A DNA stretch of 64,000 nt from Lunularia cruciata (taxonomy: Eukaryota; Streptophyta; Marchantiopsida; Lunulariales; Lunulariaceae): NCBI GenBank assembly GCA_948567375.1, contig OX419756.1:27134552-27198551 (forward strand), read 5' to 3'. The notes beneath the pieces were generated by a model. It made no database searches. It worked only from the letters and a program-made list of their open reading frames with translations, and was not told the origin of the DNA. Made by a program: the position numbers and the translations under genes. Shown piece by piece: positions 1 to 10,337 of the stretch. Positions within the stretch are counted from its first letter, which is position 1. Every line of letters starts with the position of its first letter.

Positions 1-722
1 AGAAACACAATAGAGAAAACACAAATTCCACACTCAAACCCCGATGCTCCAAAGAAACACCTTCTCTTTATTATATAGCCAAAGAGGATCTCCTCCAAGA
101 AAACTCTACCATAGGATTAGGTACATGGATAGGTGACCTATCAGCAAGCTCCACCCTTAGATTACTTGCTTAGATGGGTGACATGTTGGTCCTGGTCCCA
201 TATGGTTGGTCAAATAGGATTTGATCATAAGGAATCTTTTAGAGAATCTTCTTGTAAGAATCTTGGAATCCCATGGGTGAGGTATCATTGGAAAGCTTAT
301 GATAAGAAAAACCTAGGGGACTAAAGGCTAGCCCTTCTTCTATTGGGGGGGGGGAGACTTTTGATATATTTTTGAGACCTAATTCATATATTTAGGCCTC
401 CAAAATTACCTCTCAAGTTTTCAAGCCTATTTTGGCTTCTACTTTGATAGTAGAAGTTCTCTTTTGGTGATAACTCTATCTGATCTACTTTCTTTATCAT
501 GTGTAACATCCTTCCAAATATCACCACCCTAAGTTTCACCTTTAGATCATATGCCTAGCTAAAGTTTCTTAAGTTTCCAAACATATTTCTAGCTTATTAG
601 TAAAAGTACTCTATTGGTGATACCTTTGTTTGATCTTCTTAGTCAATTATGTATAAATTTTTTCCAAATGTTACCAAACCAAATCTCATCTCTAGATCAT
701 ATGTCTAACTATTGGTATTATA
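1..722 (-). repeat. 3' LTR of element A (truncated by window edge)
   Basis: It aligns with 5986-6701 over its whole length, including the shared A/T-rich block at 71-77, which reads TATATAA on the minus strand and is the likely promoter TATA box conserved in all three LTR copies. It ends at GGTATTATA (714-722) next to the polypurine tract. A run of nine or more G near 346-355 is private to this copy. The first 19 bases of the LTR are cut off. Divergence from the 5' LTR is clearly visible by eye, including small indels, so the insertion is not recent. Confidence 0.92.
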
Positions 723-723
723 A

Positions 724-736
724 ACCTCCCTCCTTT
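724..736 (-). other. Polypurine tract of element A
   Basis: The minus strand reads a purine run (AAAGGAGGGAGG) directly before the start of the 3' LTR. This is the position and composition expected of the plus-strand priming site of a gypsy retrotransposon. The stop codon of the pol frame (735-737) overlaps it. Confidence 0.75.
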
Positions 737-2083
737 AAAGACTTACAATGCACTCGTTGCAAAGTTGTTGCTCAAAAGATTTCACTAACACTGGTACATG
801 GGTCAAGTTGGCTATTGGCTCCCATGTCATCTCATACAATGAGTAACCTTTCCAATGTACCAGGTATTTCACAAGTGGATGGCAAGTACTCTGGATGCGC
901 TTCTGGAGAATGCGTTTGACTTCATACTCCTTTGTATCATCAATGATTGATGGATAAGGTCAAATTTCTTGTAAGGAAGGAAACTTTTCTAGTTGGAGTG
1001 CATATTTTCATAATAAGGAGACATGGAATACTTGATGAATATTCATGTGAGCTGGTAGTTTGAGGTTGTAGATTATTGTGCCAATTCTACAAGGTATGGA
1101 GAAAGGTCCAATGAAATGTGGTTTGAGCATGCAAGGACCAACTAATGTAAGGTTGGTTGTTGATAACCAGATTTGATCCCCCACATCAAACTCTAGGTGT
1201 TGGCAATGTGCATTTGCATATTTTTTTGTTGATTTTGAGCAATCTACAACTTGTTTTTGGCGCTCTCCACTCCTTGTTGGATTTTGGAAACAAAAGTATT
1301 GACAGCCTCCAACTTGCTATCCACCGGGTGGATCTTCATCAAGGTTGATGGTGTGAGAGGAATTTTTCCATACATTAGGAAGAATGGTGTGACCTATGCG
1401 GATGTATTCATTGAATTGTTGTAAACAAACTCCACTAGTGGAAGTAAGGTGTCCCACCTTTCTTGCTCTTCTAGAGTGAAGCCCTTAAGCATGTCCTAAA
1501 TAGTAAAATTAGCCCTTTCTGTCTGACCATCAGTCTGTGGATGGTAGGTTGTGGATATGGCCAATTTGGGTTTGAAGAGACCAAAGGGTGTTCTCCAAAA
1601 CAAATTGGTGAATTGAGTGCCCCTATCAATGATGAGCACCCGAGACAAGCCATAGTGAGAAAACATGACATCTAATTGAGCTAATTGTGGAGCCATCATA
1701 TCCTTGGTAGTAGGATATACATGGATCATTTTGCTAAGCCAATCAACAAAGACAATGATGGAGTCAAATCTTGAGGTGGTCTTGGGCAATTCACAAATTA
1801 GATCCATGCTTACGTGTTCTCAATGGTGTACAAGAGTAGGAAGTGGTTGAAGGAGGCATGTGGGAACTTGATTAGATGCTTTATTTTGTTGGCAAAGGAG
1901 GTAAACTTGAACATACTCCATCACATTGTTGCTCATCTTGGGCCAATAATAATTGCATTTGGCTGCATCTAAGGTTTTGTCCATTCCAACATGATTGACA
2001 ATGGTAGAATCATGACATTTTGCTAGGATGGTGGTCCTTAGGTCCTTGTCATCTGGGATCCATAACCTGCCATCCCAAAACAT
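735..2083 (-). pseudogene. Integrase plus chromodomain of element A (broken)
   Basis: The frame around 1820-2083 carries the integrase zinc-binding region: a His pair followed by a CxxC-like site in which the first Cys is lost (it reads VYLLCQQNK). The frame at 1496-1807 carries the catalytic core with all three acidic residues visible: Asp in FVDW (1742-1744), Asp in IIDRGTQF (1625-1627), and Glu in QTDGQTERAN (1517-1519). Between about 1490 and 930 the frame is recognisable but has several in-frame stops. At about 769-929 an open stretch matches a chromodomain: EYEVKRIL at the start, VKYLVHWKGY and MTWEP in the middle, and an acidic/aromatic helix at the end. Chromodomains of this class steer integration to particular chromatin. 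The frame stops at 735-737, immediately at the polypurine tract. Non-functional because of stops. Confidence 0.88.
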
Positions 2084-2239
2084 GAGTCCTTTAGTATTGG
2101 TGACACCTTTAAATGATCAAGGTCCTACAATTTATGGGTCAATTTTTACAGCAACAAGTATCCTTGGTCAGAATTTAGGGTTTATCTTTACCTCTACCAC
2201 CAGATTGTTTTCCATAAAAATTTAGGTGAATGCATCTAC

Positions 2240-4059
2240 CAATTGCCTCTTACCTTCCACATACGTCATCATCATGTTGAATTGTTATCTCCACTATGCC
2301 CATCAAATCTATTGATGCAAGAGATCTTTCTATGTCTTGAGGTAGACTAGAGGTTTGTGATCTATCTCCACTACAAATGCCTTCTTGCTAAGATAGTGCT
2401 TCCAATGCTTGGTTGCAAGGACAATAACCAACTCTTCTTGTTTGGTGGTGTGATAGTTGCATTCTATTGGTAAGAACTTCTGAGGGAAATATCCAACAGG
2501 GTGCTATCTGTCATACCACTATTGTAGGATTGCTCCTATTTTTATGGTTAATGCATCCATAGCCAACTTGATTGGATGTTTTGGGTCATAAAATTTCAAG
2601 ATTGGTGCATGTAGTAATGCATCTTTCAATTCTTGAAAGGCCAATTCTTATGCAGTTCCCCACATCTACTTTTTCTCTTTGTTGAGCAATGCCATTAGAG
2701 GATATACCACCTTGGAAAAGTCCTTGAAAAATCAATAATAGAACCCCATCAAACCCAAGAAGCTCTCGAGGTGAGTCTGATCCTCTAGAGCACACCATTT
2801 TTTAATGATCTTTATTTTGTCAATCAACACTTGGATACCTATTGCACTTACTCTATGCTCCAAATAGTCTACTTCAAACTTGCAAAACTCACACTTTGAG
2901 ATTTTGGTGTACAATTGATTCTATCATAGAATTTAGAGGACTTCTCTTAAATGTTGCTTGTGTTCTATCATTGTCCTACTATAGACAAGAATATCATCTA
3001 GGAAAACAATTTATAGATTTATCCAAGTATGTATGAACTATGTCATTCATCAAACTCATGAAAGTGGCTGGTGCATTGGTGAGGCCAAACGATCTCACCA
3101 GGTACTCAAAGTGACCATACTTTGTTTGAAAGGCAATTTTATGAATATCTTCCTTTGCAATCCAAATCTGGTTGTACACGCTTTGAAGATCAAGTTCGGT
3201 CAAGTATTTTGCCCCATTGAGTTGATCAAACAAAGTTGTCCATGCAAGGTAAGGAGTATTTGTTCTTCATTTTCTGTTGATTTAAGGCCCAATAGTCAAT
3301 GCACATGCACATTGTACCATCCTTTTTGTTTACAAGCGAGATAGGAATACCATATGGTGATACGTTGGGTTGGACAAATCCTTTGTACAACATATCTTCA
3401 ATTTGAGCCTTACATTCCTCCAACTCATGAGGTGATAGACGGTATGGGGCCTTACAAGGAGGTATCTTCCTAGGAATTATCTTAATTTTATGGTCTACTC
3501 TCCTTTTTGGTGGTAATCCTAATGGTAGGTCATTCTAGAAGATATCTTGGAACTCATTAACCACATCTTTCAAATTTTGAGGAACTTTTTTGTTGAGTTG
3601 TGCACTCTAGACTTCTCTTATTAGACCCATAAAACATCTATTTGTATTATAAATTACTATTTTCCCTATGACATCAAGAGAATACTTCTTGCCTATGTGC
3701 TCTATCTTTAACTCCAATGATCTTCCCTTGGTGAGTTCTCATAACTTTCTTTCTCCAATCAACCATGGGATTGTAGTGCTCCATCCACGGTATGCCTAAG
3801 ATTGCATCATAACGAGCTAATTGTATTAGTCACCACTAATTGCTTCTTGATTTTCTCCTATAGAGAGTGCTACTTTTCTAGGTAACGACTCAATCCTCTT
3901 TGTCTTTCCATTAGATAACTCAACTTCTTTGCTCTCATCCTTCTTTAGATCTATTTCCAATCTCAATGCAATAGAGCAAGACAAGAAATTCTCTATTGCT
4001 CCAAGGTCTATCAATACTCTCACTTGATTGCCTTCTGGGACTTTATTCACAACAATCAA
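2240..4059 (-). pseudogene. Protease, reverse transcriptase and RNase H of element A (broken)
   Basis: Protease: at 3826-4059 the retropepsin motif is present but the D-S/T-G triad reads D-L-G (Asp at 4006-4008). Reverse transcriptase: 3226-3423 gives the fingers region (SPYGIPISLVNKKDG, then CIDYWALN for RVCVDYRALN), and 2994-3233 gives the palm (TELDLQSVYNQIWI and SFGLTNAPATFM). The catalytic FLDD box is encoded at 2993-3004, but one extra base at 3001-3002 shifts the frame exactly there, so the open frame leaves pol at the active site. Further RT sequence is at 2732-2914. RNase H is recognisable at about 2250-2420 (KHWKHYL, then FVVEIDHKPLVYL) with several stops. Domain order and motifs are standard for Ty3/gypsy. 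Confidence 0.9.
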
Positions 4060-4857
4060 TTATGAGTTTGCCTTTGCACTTGTTCGCTTCCTCCCCTCAC
4101 TTCTTTACCTCCCAATTGAGCTAGTAAGGCCACAAGGTATATTTATTTGCAATCTTTAAGGCTGTAAGGTACATTTATTGGTGATCTTTGTTTTTCGAGG
4201 TGATGTTTGCATCTTCCTCTTCAATTTGTCTCTCCATGTTGTTCAACTATTGCATGTATGGAGACCAATGGCCTCTGAGAACACAAGCACAACAGTTGAT
4301 GGATATGTGCCCAATACAACCACAATTGTAACAACAATGTTGTTTTTCTTGAGGTCCTTCCCCTCGTGCAACTCCTCTTTCCATTCTTCCACTTGTCCTT
4401 GTTCTCCTTGGAGTGGTTGTGCTCCTTGATCTTGAAACCAAAGGTTGCTCAATTCCATAGGAACTGGTCCACCTACTTGTGGCATTTCAGCCCAATAATG
4501 TTGAAATAGAACTACTCCTTCACCTCCTCCAAGTGCCCTAGCTATTCTTTGAGTGCAAGCAATGGCCTCAAATTCAATATAAGGATTTTGTACCATGATT
4601 TCTTGGCAAATCCTCTCCTTCAACCCTAATTTGAAATTTTCTAGTGCCTTTGTTATGCTCATGTTAGTTATTGCGACTTGCAGATCAAGAAAGCCCTTTA
4701 TGTACTCCTCTATGCTATTCTTCTACCTCAATCCCTATAGTTGGCTTCAAGCTATCTGCATGGAGTCCACAGACTGGAAATTCTTCAACAATCCTTCTTG
4801 CATTGTTATCCATGTGACCTCTCTTCCTTTTGCCAAACTTGATCATTCCCAAGCATT

Positions 4858-4913
4858 GTACTTGACCGATAAAGCCCTCACATGGTAATGTGAGGCCTTT
4901 ATTGGTCAAGTAC
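4858..4913. repeat. 25-nt short-loop inverted repeat inside gag of element A
   Basis: Arm 1 (4858-4882) and arm 2 (4889-4913) are reverse complements over 25 bases with two mismatches, separated by the 6-base loop TGGTAA. One arm could be original gag sequence and the other a snap-back copy, which would explain why the frame on either side does not continue. Confidence 0.85.
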
Positions 4914-5207
4914 CCACATGCAAACACGCTTGCGGACTGCTTGGTGATCTTCATTTAAAACAATCTGAAGTATTGATTCATCCTCAAAATCCAATTCTCC
5001 ATTACTCCCATCAAAAGTTGCCCTTTGTAGGGCTCAATGTTGTAGGTCTTCTTCATTCGTAATAACAATGTGGCTTCATTGTTGACCACGTTTGGTGCCA
5101 TTGGCATGGGTGCCTCTCCAAGAACTTCAACCGCAAGTATTGGGTTTTGAAATGGTTCTCCCTCTTGCATTACTTGGTCATTCTTATAGGTTTATACTTG
5201 ACTTTCT

Positions 5208-5431
5208 AATGCCTCCATGGTCATCTTGATCTCTCAAAACTTGTTCAACATCCCTTGCATTCCTTGCATCAACTCTTGCAACTATGGATCCATGGTTCTT
5301 GCAAACACTCAATCTCTGTAATGCCTCCATGGTCATCTTGATCTCTCAAAACTTGTTCAACGTCCCTTGCATTCCTTGCATCAACTCTTGCAACTATAGA
5401 TCCATGGTTCTTGCAAACACTCAATCTCTAC
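5208..5431. repeat. 112-bp tandem duplication (two copies) at the gag start
   Basis: Copies at 5208-5319 and 5320-5431 are nearly identical; I see two internal substitutions (ACATCCC/ACGTCCC and TATGGATCC/TATAGATCC) plus differences in the last bases. The period of 112 is not a multiple of three, so the duplication alone shifts the gag frame. Confidence 0.93.
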
Positions 5432-5973
5432 TTCCTACTTCAATAGAGAGTTAATAAGATCACTTGAGAGAGCGCACAAACTATCAAGTCTACAATTGGA
5501 ACTTCAAAGACTATCACTCGTTGATAATATTCATCACCAAAATTCTTAACTATAAAATCCCTAAACATCACTTTTGGTCTAATTACATAATGAATTTCTA
5601 CTTGAGAGGATTTGGGACATTCAAATCCACCACAAAAAAATGTAGATTGTCCAATCCCACTCTCTATTGTAAATCAATATAAGAAGAATCATTGGGTTTG
5701 GTAAATTCATCACTATGTCCATGAACTCTACTCCAAAATGATAAACAAGATATACTCTCAATTGCTCTTGCTAGATGTACATAACCTTGATGTGAAATGG
5801 ATTCAAGAAAGCAAGGTCTAGGAAATTGTCCACCAGGAGCCTTCATCCCATCCTCTCTCTAAAACACTCCTAACCTATTAGTTGTATTGCAATTTTACTC
5901 TCCAAAATTACTCAATCTCAATAGCCCATGTTCTTCCAAGAGGGTGATCCACTCTCTTGGATTGAAACACCTA

Positions 5974-5984
5974 CTCTAATATCA
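5974..5984 (-). other. Primer-binding site of element A
   Basis: One base inside the end of the 5' LTR the minus strand reads TGATATTAGAG, a two-transition variant of TGGTATCAGAG. That sequence pairs with the 3' end of plant initiator-methionine tRNA and is the usual primer site in Ty3/gypsy elements. It fixes the LTR end at 5986 and the orientation of the element. Confidence 0.82.
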
Positions 5985-5985
5985 T

Positions 5986-6701
5986 TGTAATATTCCAAGG
6001 AAAGAGAAACACAATAGAGAAAACACAAACTATGATGCACTAAAGGAGCACCATCTCTTTATTATATAGCCAAAGAGGATCTCCTCCAAGGAAGCTCCAC
6101 CATAGGATTAGGTACATGGATATGTGACCCGTAAGCAAGCTCCACCCTTAGATTACTTGCTTGGATGGGTGACATGTCGATGTTGGTCCCATATGGTTGG
6201 TCAAACATACTTTGATCATAGGGAATCTTTTAGAGAATCTTCTTATAAGAATCTCATAAGCACATGGGTGAGGTACCATTGGAAAGCTCTTTATGAGAAA
6301 ACCTAAGGCGGCTAGTCTTCACTCTATTGGGAGGATAATGCACATTTTTTAGACCTAATTCATCCATTTAAGCCTTAAAAATTATTTGTAAAGGTTTCAG
6401 GCCTATTTTGGTTTCTACACTATTAGTAGAAGTACTCTTTTGGTGATACATCTATCTGATCTATTTTCTCAATCATGTGTAACACCCTTCCAAATATCAC
6501 CACCCCAAGTTTCATCTCTAGATCATATACCTAGCTATTGATTCTAAAGTTTCCAAACATGTCTCGGTTTCTAGCTTATTAGTAGTACTCTTATGGTGAT
6601 ACCTCTGTCTGGTCTACATAGTCCATCATGTGTAAAATCCTTCCAAATGTTACCAAACCAAATTTCATCTCTAGATCATATGTCTAGCTATTGGTATTAT
6701 A
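5986..6701 (-). repeat. 5' LTR of element A
   Basis: A 716-bp repeat beginning TGTAATATTCC (plus strand) and ending GGTATTATA. It aligns along its length with 1-722 and with the solo LTR 9747-10332. The minus-strand start appears as TATAATACC, a one-base decay of the TGTAATACC seen in the solo LTR. The block at 6062-6068 reads TATATAA on the minus strand and is the probable promoter TATA box, which leaves only about 75 bases for R plus U5. Confidence 0.92.
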
Positions 6702-8100
6702 GCTACACACAACACCAATGCAAAGATAGTCCATCACTATAACACCATCATGAATGTCTTGCTGAACTATACCACTCTCTTGATCTATCACCTCAATAAC
6801 TTCTCTTGTATGTGCTAAGAGAGATACCACCAAAGCCCTAAAAAATATACAGACAAAGGTAGATGCATGCCAACTCGGCACCATCTCCTCATTTATCTTA
6901 CCATGCCAACATGCTCTTGTTTGATTCTGTTGGCTGGGACATGGGGTTTCTACTTGACCTATTTACGTCATGGTTCACCATTCTAGGCCTATGAATAACC
7001 ATGAAATCATACTCTTGTAAAATCAGAGCTCATCGTGCAAGTTTTCTTGAAAGCTTATTGGACTCCATGAGAGTAAAGGGGTTACCAAATAGATAATATA
7101 AAAAATGTGCTATTGCCTATACTATTGCCAAGCACTCTCCTTCATATGAACAATACTTCACCTTTGTTGAATTGTTGGAATTTTAGCATGGGCCACCACA
7201 AACTCCTTCCACTCATCATCATTGTTACATGAGTATTGCTCCAAGCCTCAGCATACTCCAATCAATGTGAACCTAAAGTGGTCATCCTCTAATTGGTCTC
7301 CTCAAAATGAGTGAATGTCAACCTCTCCTTGAGCTCTACAAAAGCTCTCTCTTGCTCATCTCTCCAACACCACTCTTGTGTAAGCTTGGTCAGCTTTGTC
7401 AAGGCTTTGGCAATGGCACTAAAACCACTAACATAATGGCAAGAGAAGTTCACCAACCCAATGAATGATCACACTCTGCTCACATCCATAAGCCAATGAA
7501 TATGTGCAATTAGACTCCACTTTGATCCACTAAACACCAAGTCCTCTACGGTAGATAGTATGACCCAAATACTCAACTTGCTCATAAAAGAATCTACACT
7601 TCCCAAGATGTAATTTGAGTCCATGAGGTCTTAACCCTTCAAATACCTCCATTAAATATCTCTCATGCTCCTCCACAACAGTGATATAGACCAAATTGTC
7701 CTCAATATAGCAACAAGCAAAATCTACTCCAGCTAGGATCCTATCCATGACCCTTTGGATCTCGGTAGAAGTTTTCTTGAACCCAAATGGTAAAAACCTC
7801 CGTTGATATAACACATCCTTACAATGAGGACCAATAGCACAAAATGCTATTTTGGACTTATCCTCCTCTCTAATTGGCAATTGATAATATCTTGCTCAAA
7901 GATCCAAAGTACTAAAGACCTTTGCATGCCTAATCATATCAAAGATCTCCTTTGGTGTAAGCATGGCATACTGATTGGCCCTAGTATGTTGGTTGATAAG
8001 ATGGTAATCTCCACACATTTGCATATCTATGCAATTGCCATGCATATCCTTCTGAGCTAGCATTACTTTAGTTGATGCATACTCTCCATGTGAAACTCTA
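6702..8100 (-). pseudogene. Reverse transcriptase and RNase H of element B (broken)
   Basis: The minus strand at 7881-8060 gives the RT segment ending in STLDL, followed by an in-frame TGA (7896-7898) and ARYYQLPI; the family reads DLRxGYxQxxI here. The open stretch 7530-7880 contains the palm: PFGFKKTSTEIQRVMDRIL and CCYIEDNLVYI, where the first catalytic Asp of YxDD is replaced by Glu (7701-7703). LHLGKCRFF and VEYLGHTI then match the RT thumb. Further left, GLVNFSCHYV, IAKALTKLTKLTQEWCW and AFVELKERL mark the connection domain, and SNKLSRKLAR followed by LILQEYDFMVIHRP marks RNase H. The segment near 6684-6884 corresponds to the linker before integrase, where element A is inserted. Confidence 0.86.
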
Positions 8101-9741
8101 CCAAACCAACCTCAAAAGGTCTCTACTTTGGCTCTAAATCAATGCTTGCTCCATGTCACTATATCTGTAGGGATGTTGAAAAACTAGTGTTTTGCTAATA
8201 GGCTCAATCTGAATATTAGGTCCTTTAAGAGTACCCAAATCCTTCATACTAAAGGTAAAACAACTTATGTAGCTCCTCAAGAACCTCCAAACCCTCCTTC
8301 TTTCCTCTCTTGTGAGCTTGAATCCAAGATCTACCTCCCAAGTATCCTATATAATTGTTGTAGGAGTGGGAGACTTACTAAATGGCTGCTACATTGGGCC
8401 CTTGGGAGCGGTAGTTTCATGCTCTCGACCACTAGAGGTCCCAACCTCTATGTGAAAAAGTCACTCCACTCTGGTTGCAAGCTCTATATGTTCTCTAGCT
8501 ACATCCCAAATAGACCAAGGGTGTAATCCGAGTAGACCATGCTCACCTAGATGGACTCCAAGTACACCACTCTCCCTAGTAGCCATTGGTTGTGTCCCAA
8601 GAATACCTTGTCTACTTGATCTATTGTATCCAATATATGCCTAAATTGTCTCAATAGGCATAGAGCTCACAAGTGTTTGAGTGATGATATTGATCAAGAG
8701 CATCCTATGCTGCTCTACCAAGCCAAGGCTTACAATCCATGTCAAATAGTTCAGGTCCATAGCTTGACCTAACACTTGATGCATGGATGCCTTTGACATT
8801 GCTAAAATGATGGTAATATTGGTGCAAAAACCCATTGCTTGCTCTCTCTCATTGGCGCTGGGCTCCACCAATTGCTGTAACTATGAGTCCCAAACAAGTC
8901 TAAGACCTCCCTCTCAAAAAGCATGGAAGCCTAAGAAACTTATAAATGTGGGAAAAGTTGCCTAGGACTGTCCAACTAGGTTCACCATTGCCATAGGTGA
9001 CCTATCAGCCACTACCACTATCTGAGATTGGTGCCCAACATCCAAAATCTCATCAACAATAAGGTGGTCAAGTTGTTAAATCCCATCATAAGCGCGTTAT
9101 AGAACCTCTTTGGGTAAGAATGTCATCCACCAAAGACAAAAACGATGAGATTGTGATCCTACTTTGGCTACAGCTAATAACATGGCAGGCCCCATCCAAG
9201 AACATACCTAATGTGTACTCGCCACCACCAGAGTGTGAGAATCACCCATCAAAGGAACATTCTCCAAAAAGTAAGTAAGATAAATGGATTGATAAACATA
9301 AAGATGTTGTAGTATATGTAATATATCCCAAAACACAACAAAATGGAGATCCAAAAGACCCAAACCTTGGCCAATACGTGTATGTCTCTAACATGACCAT
9401 CCAAAAATCACTAAATGAATAAGAGGACCATGTCTTTCCAAATCTTGCACTCCCATCAAGGAATTTTCTACTAGAAAGGTCTTCTAATAACCCATGATTG
9501 TTGACATCTGTAATAATTAAGGATACTAATAGGTCGTGTGCCACAAGATCTAAAGAGACTTACTTAGGAGTCTTATCTCTCTCCACATACAGGTACCTTT
9601 GTACTCGTATACCCGCATGTAGTACCACAACTAGTCTAGCGCTAATCCCACCAAATAGCTCCAATAGACATACTCTTTCTACTAGATACTACCAAGCAAT
9701 GAGTGAAGTATTAGGGGTGTCAAGGTAATCAACTTTGGAAG
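8101..9741 (-). pseudogene. Degenerate protease/linker region of element B
   Basis: This stretch lies between the RT of element B and the solo-LTR insertion. Short minus-strand frames (8641-8871, 9242-9544) are interrupted by many stops, and I do not recognise a protease active site in them. Assignment rests on position between gag and RT on the same strand and on similar CpG-poor composition. Confidence 0.55.
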
Positions 9742-9746
9742 CTCAT
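9742..9746. repeat. Target-site duplication CTCAT, left copy
   Basis: CTCAT directly precedes the TG terminus of the solo LTR and is repeated exactly at 10333-10337 after its CA terminus. A 5-bp duplication is what Ty3/gypsy integrases produce. Confidence 0.88.
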
Positions 9747-10332
9747 TGTAACATTTTGAGGACAAGATAACTTTCCAAGAGAGATACAAGAGAGAACACA
9801 CAAACTTCACACTCAATTTTCCGATGCCCCAAAGGAGCACCTTATCTTTATTATATAGCAAAGAGAATCCCCTCAAAGGAAGCTCTACCCTTGGATCATA
9901 TACTAGGATTGGTGACATGTCAGCAAGCCCCACCCTTAGATTAGTTGCATGGATGGGTGACATGTTTGTCCTTGTCCTATCTAGTTGGTCAAACAGGTTT
10001 GACTAGAGAGAATCTTCTTGTAGGAAGCTCAAAATCATGTGGGTGAGGTACTATTGGAAAGCTCTCAATGAGAGAAATCACGGGGGAGAAGGCAAACCTT
10101 TTTCCATAAAAGGAGGGGGAATCTTTTCATTTTCAAGGCCTAATTTATCAATTTAGGCCTCTAAAATGAGCTCTAAAGTTTTTAAGTTATTTTGGCCTCT
10201 ACTCTATTAATAAAAGTGCTCTTTTGGTGGCACCTCTATTTGATCTACCTAGCTCATCATACAAAGCATCCTTCTAGATATTACCAAGTCAAATTTCACC
10301 TCTAGATAATATGTTGAACTATTGGTATTACA
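9747..10332 (-). repeat. Solo LTR of the element-A family
   Basis: It starts TGTAAC and ends GGTATTACA (TG...CA), and aligns with both LTRs of element A, including the LTR TATA block at 9851-9857 and the CTATTGGTATTA terminus. It is 586 bp, shorter than the 716 bp of A, by internal deletions. No primer-binding site or polypurine tract adjoins it, and exact 5-bp repeats flank it, so it is the product of LTR-LTR recombination after an insertion into element B. Confidence 0.92.
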
Positions 10333-10337
10333 CTCAT
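10333..10337. repeat. Target-site duplication CTCAT, right copy
   Basis: Exact copy of 9742-9746, immediately after the LTR terminus ...TTACA. Confidence 0.88.

Larger units (their letters stand above)
4243..5431 (-). pseudogene. Gag of element A (broken), with CCHC zinc knuckle
   Basis: The minus strand from about 5420 reads a gag-like start (MDP followed by LQELMQGMQGM) containing stops, then a gag segment at 4955-5170, another at 4715-4954 and a basic C-terminal segment at 4247-4441. The last contains a retroviral zinc knuckle, CYNCGCIGHISINC (CX2CX4HX4C, at 4292-4333), which binds the element's RNA. Two local rearrangements damage the gene: a 112-bp tandem duplication of its first codons (5208-5431) and a 25-base near-perfect inverted duplication (4858-4913). 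Frameshifts separate the segments. Confidence 0.82.
1..6701 (-). mobile_element. Ty3/gypsy chromovirus, element A, nearly full length, inactive
   Basis: Two long terminal repeats of the same sequence flank, in minus-strand order, a primer-binding site, gag, protease, reverse transcriptase, RNase H, integrase, a chromodomain and a polypurine tract. This order (integrase last) defines Ty3/gypsy, and the chromodomain after integrase defines chromoviruses. Base 1 corresponds to base 20 of the other LTR copy (base 6005), so only about 19 bases of the element are missing at the window edge and its full length is about 6.7 kb. Every coding domain is interrupted by stops or frameshifts, so it cannot be autonomous. 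The right boundary abuts RNase H-like sequence of element B, so A is an insertion into B. The left target-site duplication lies outside the window; the 5 bases after 6701 are GCTAC. Confidence 0.93.

Noticed and set aside
6702-9741. Region treated as part of element A beyond its 5' LTR
   Set aside because: RT and RNase H here duplicate domains already present in A and differ strongly in sequence, so it belongs to a second element.
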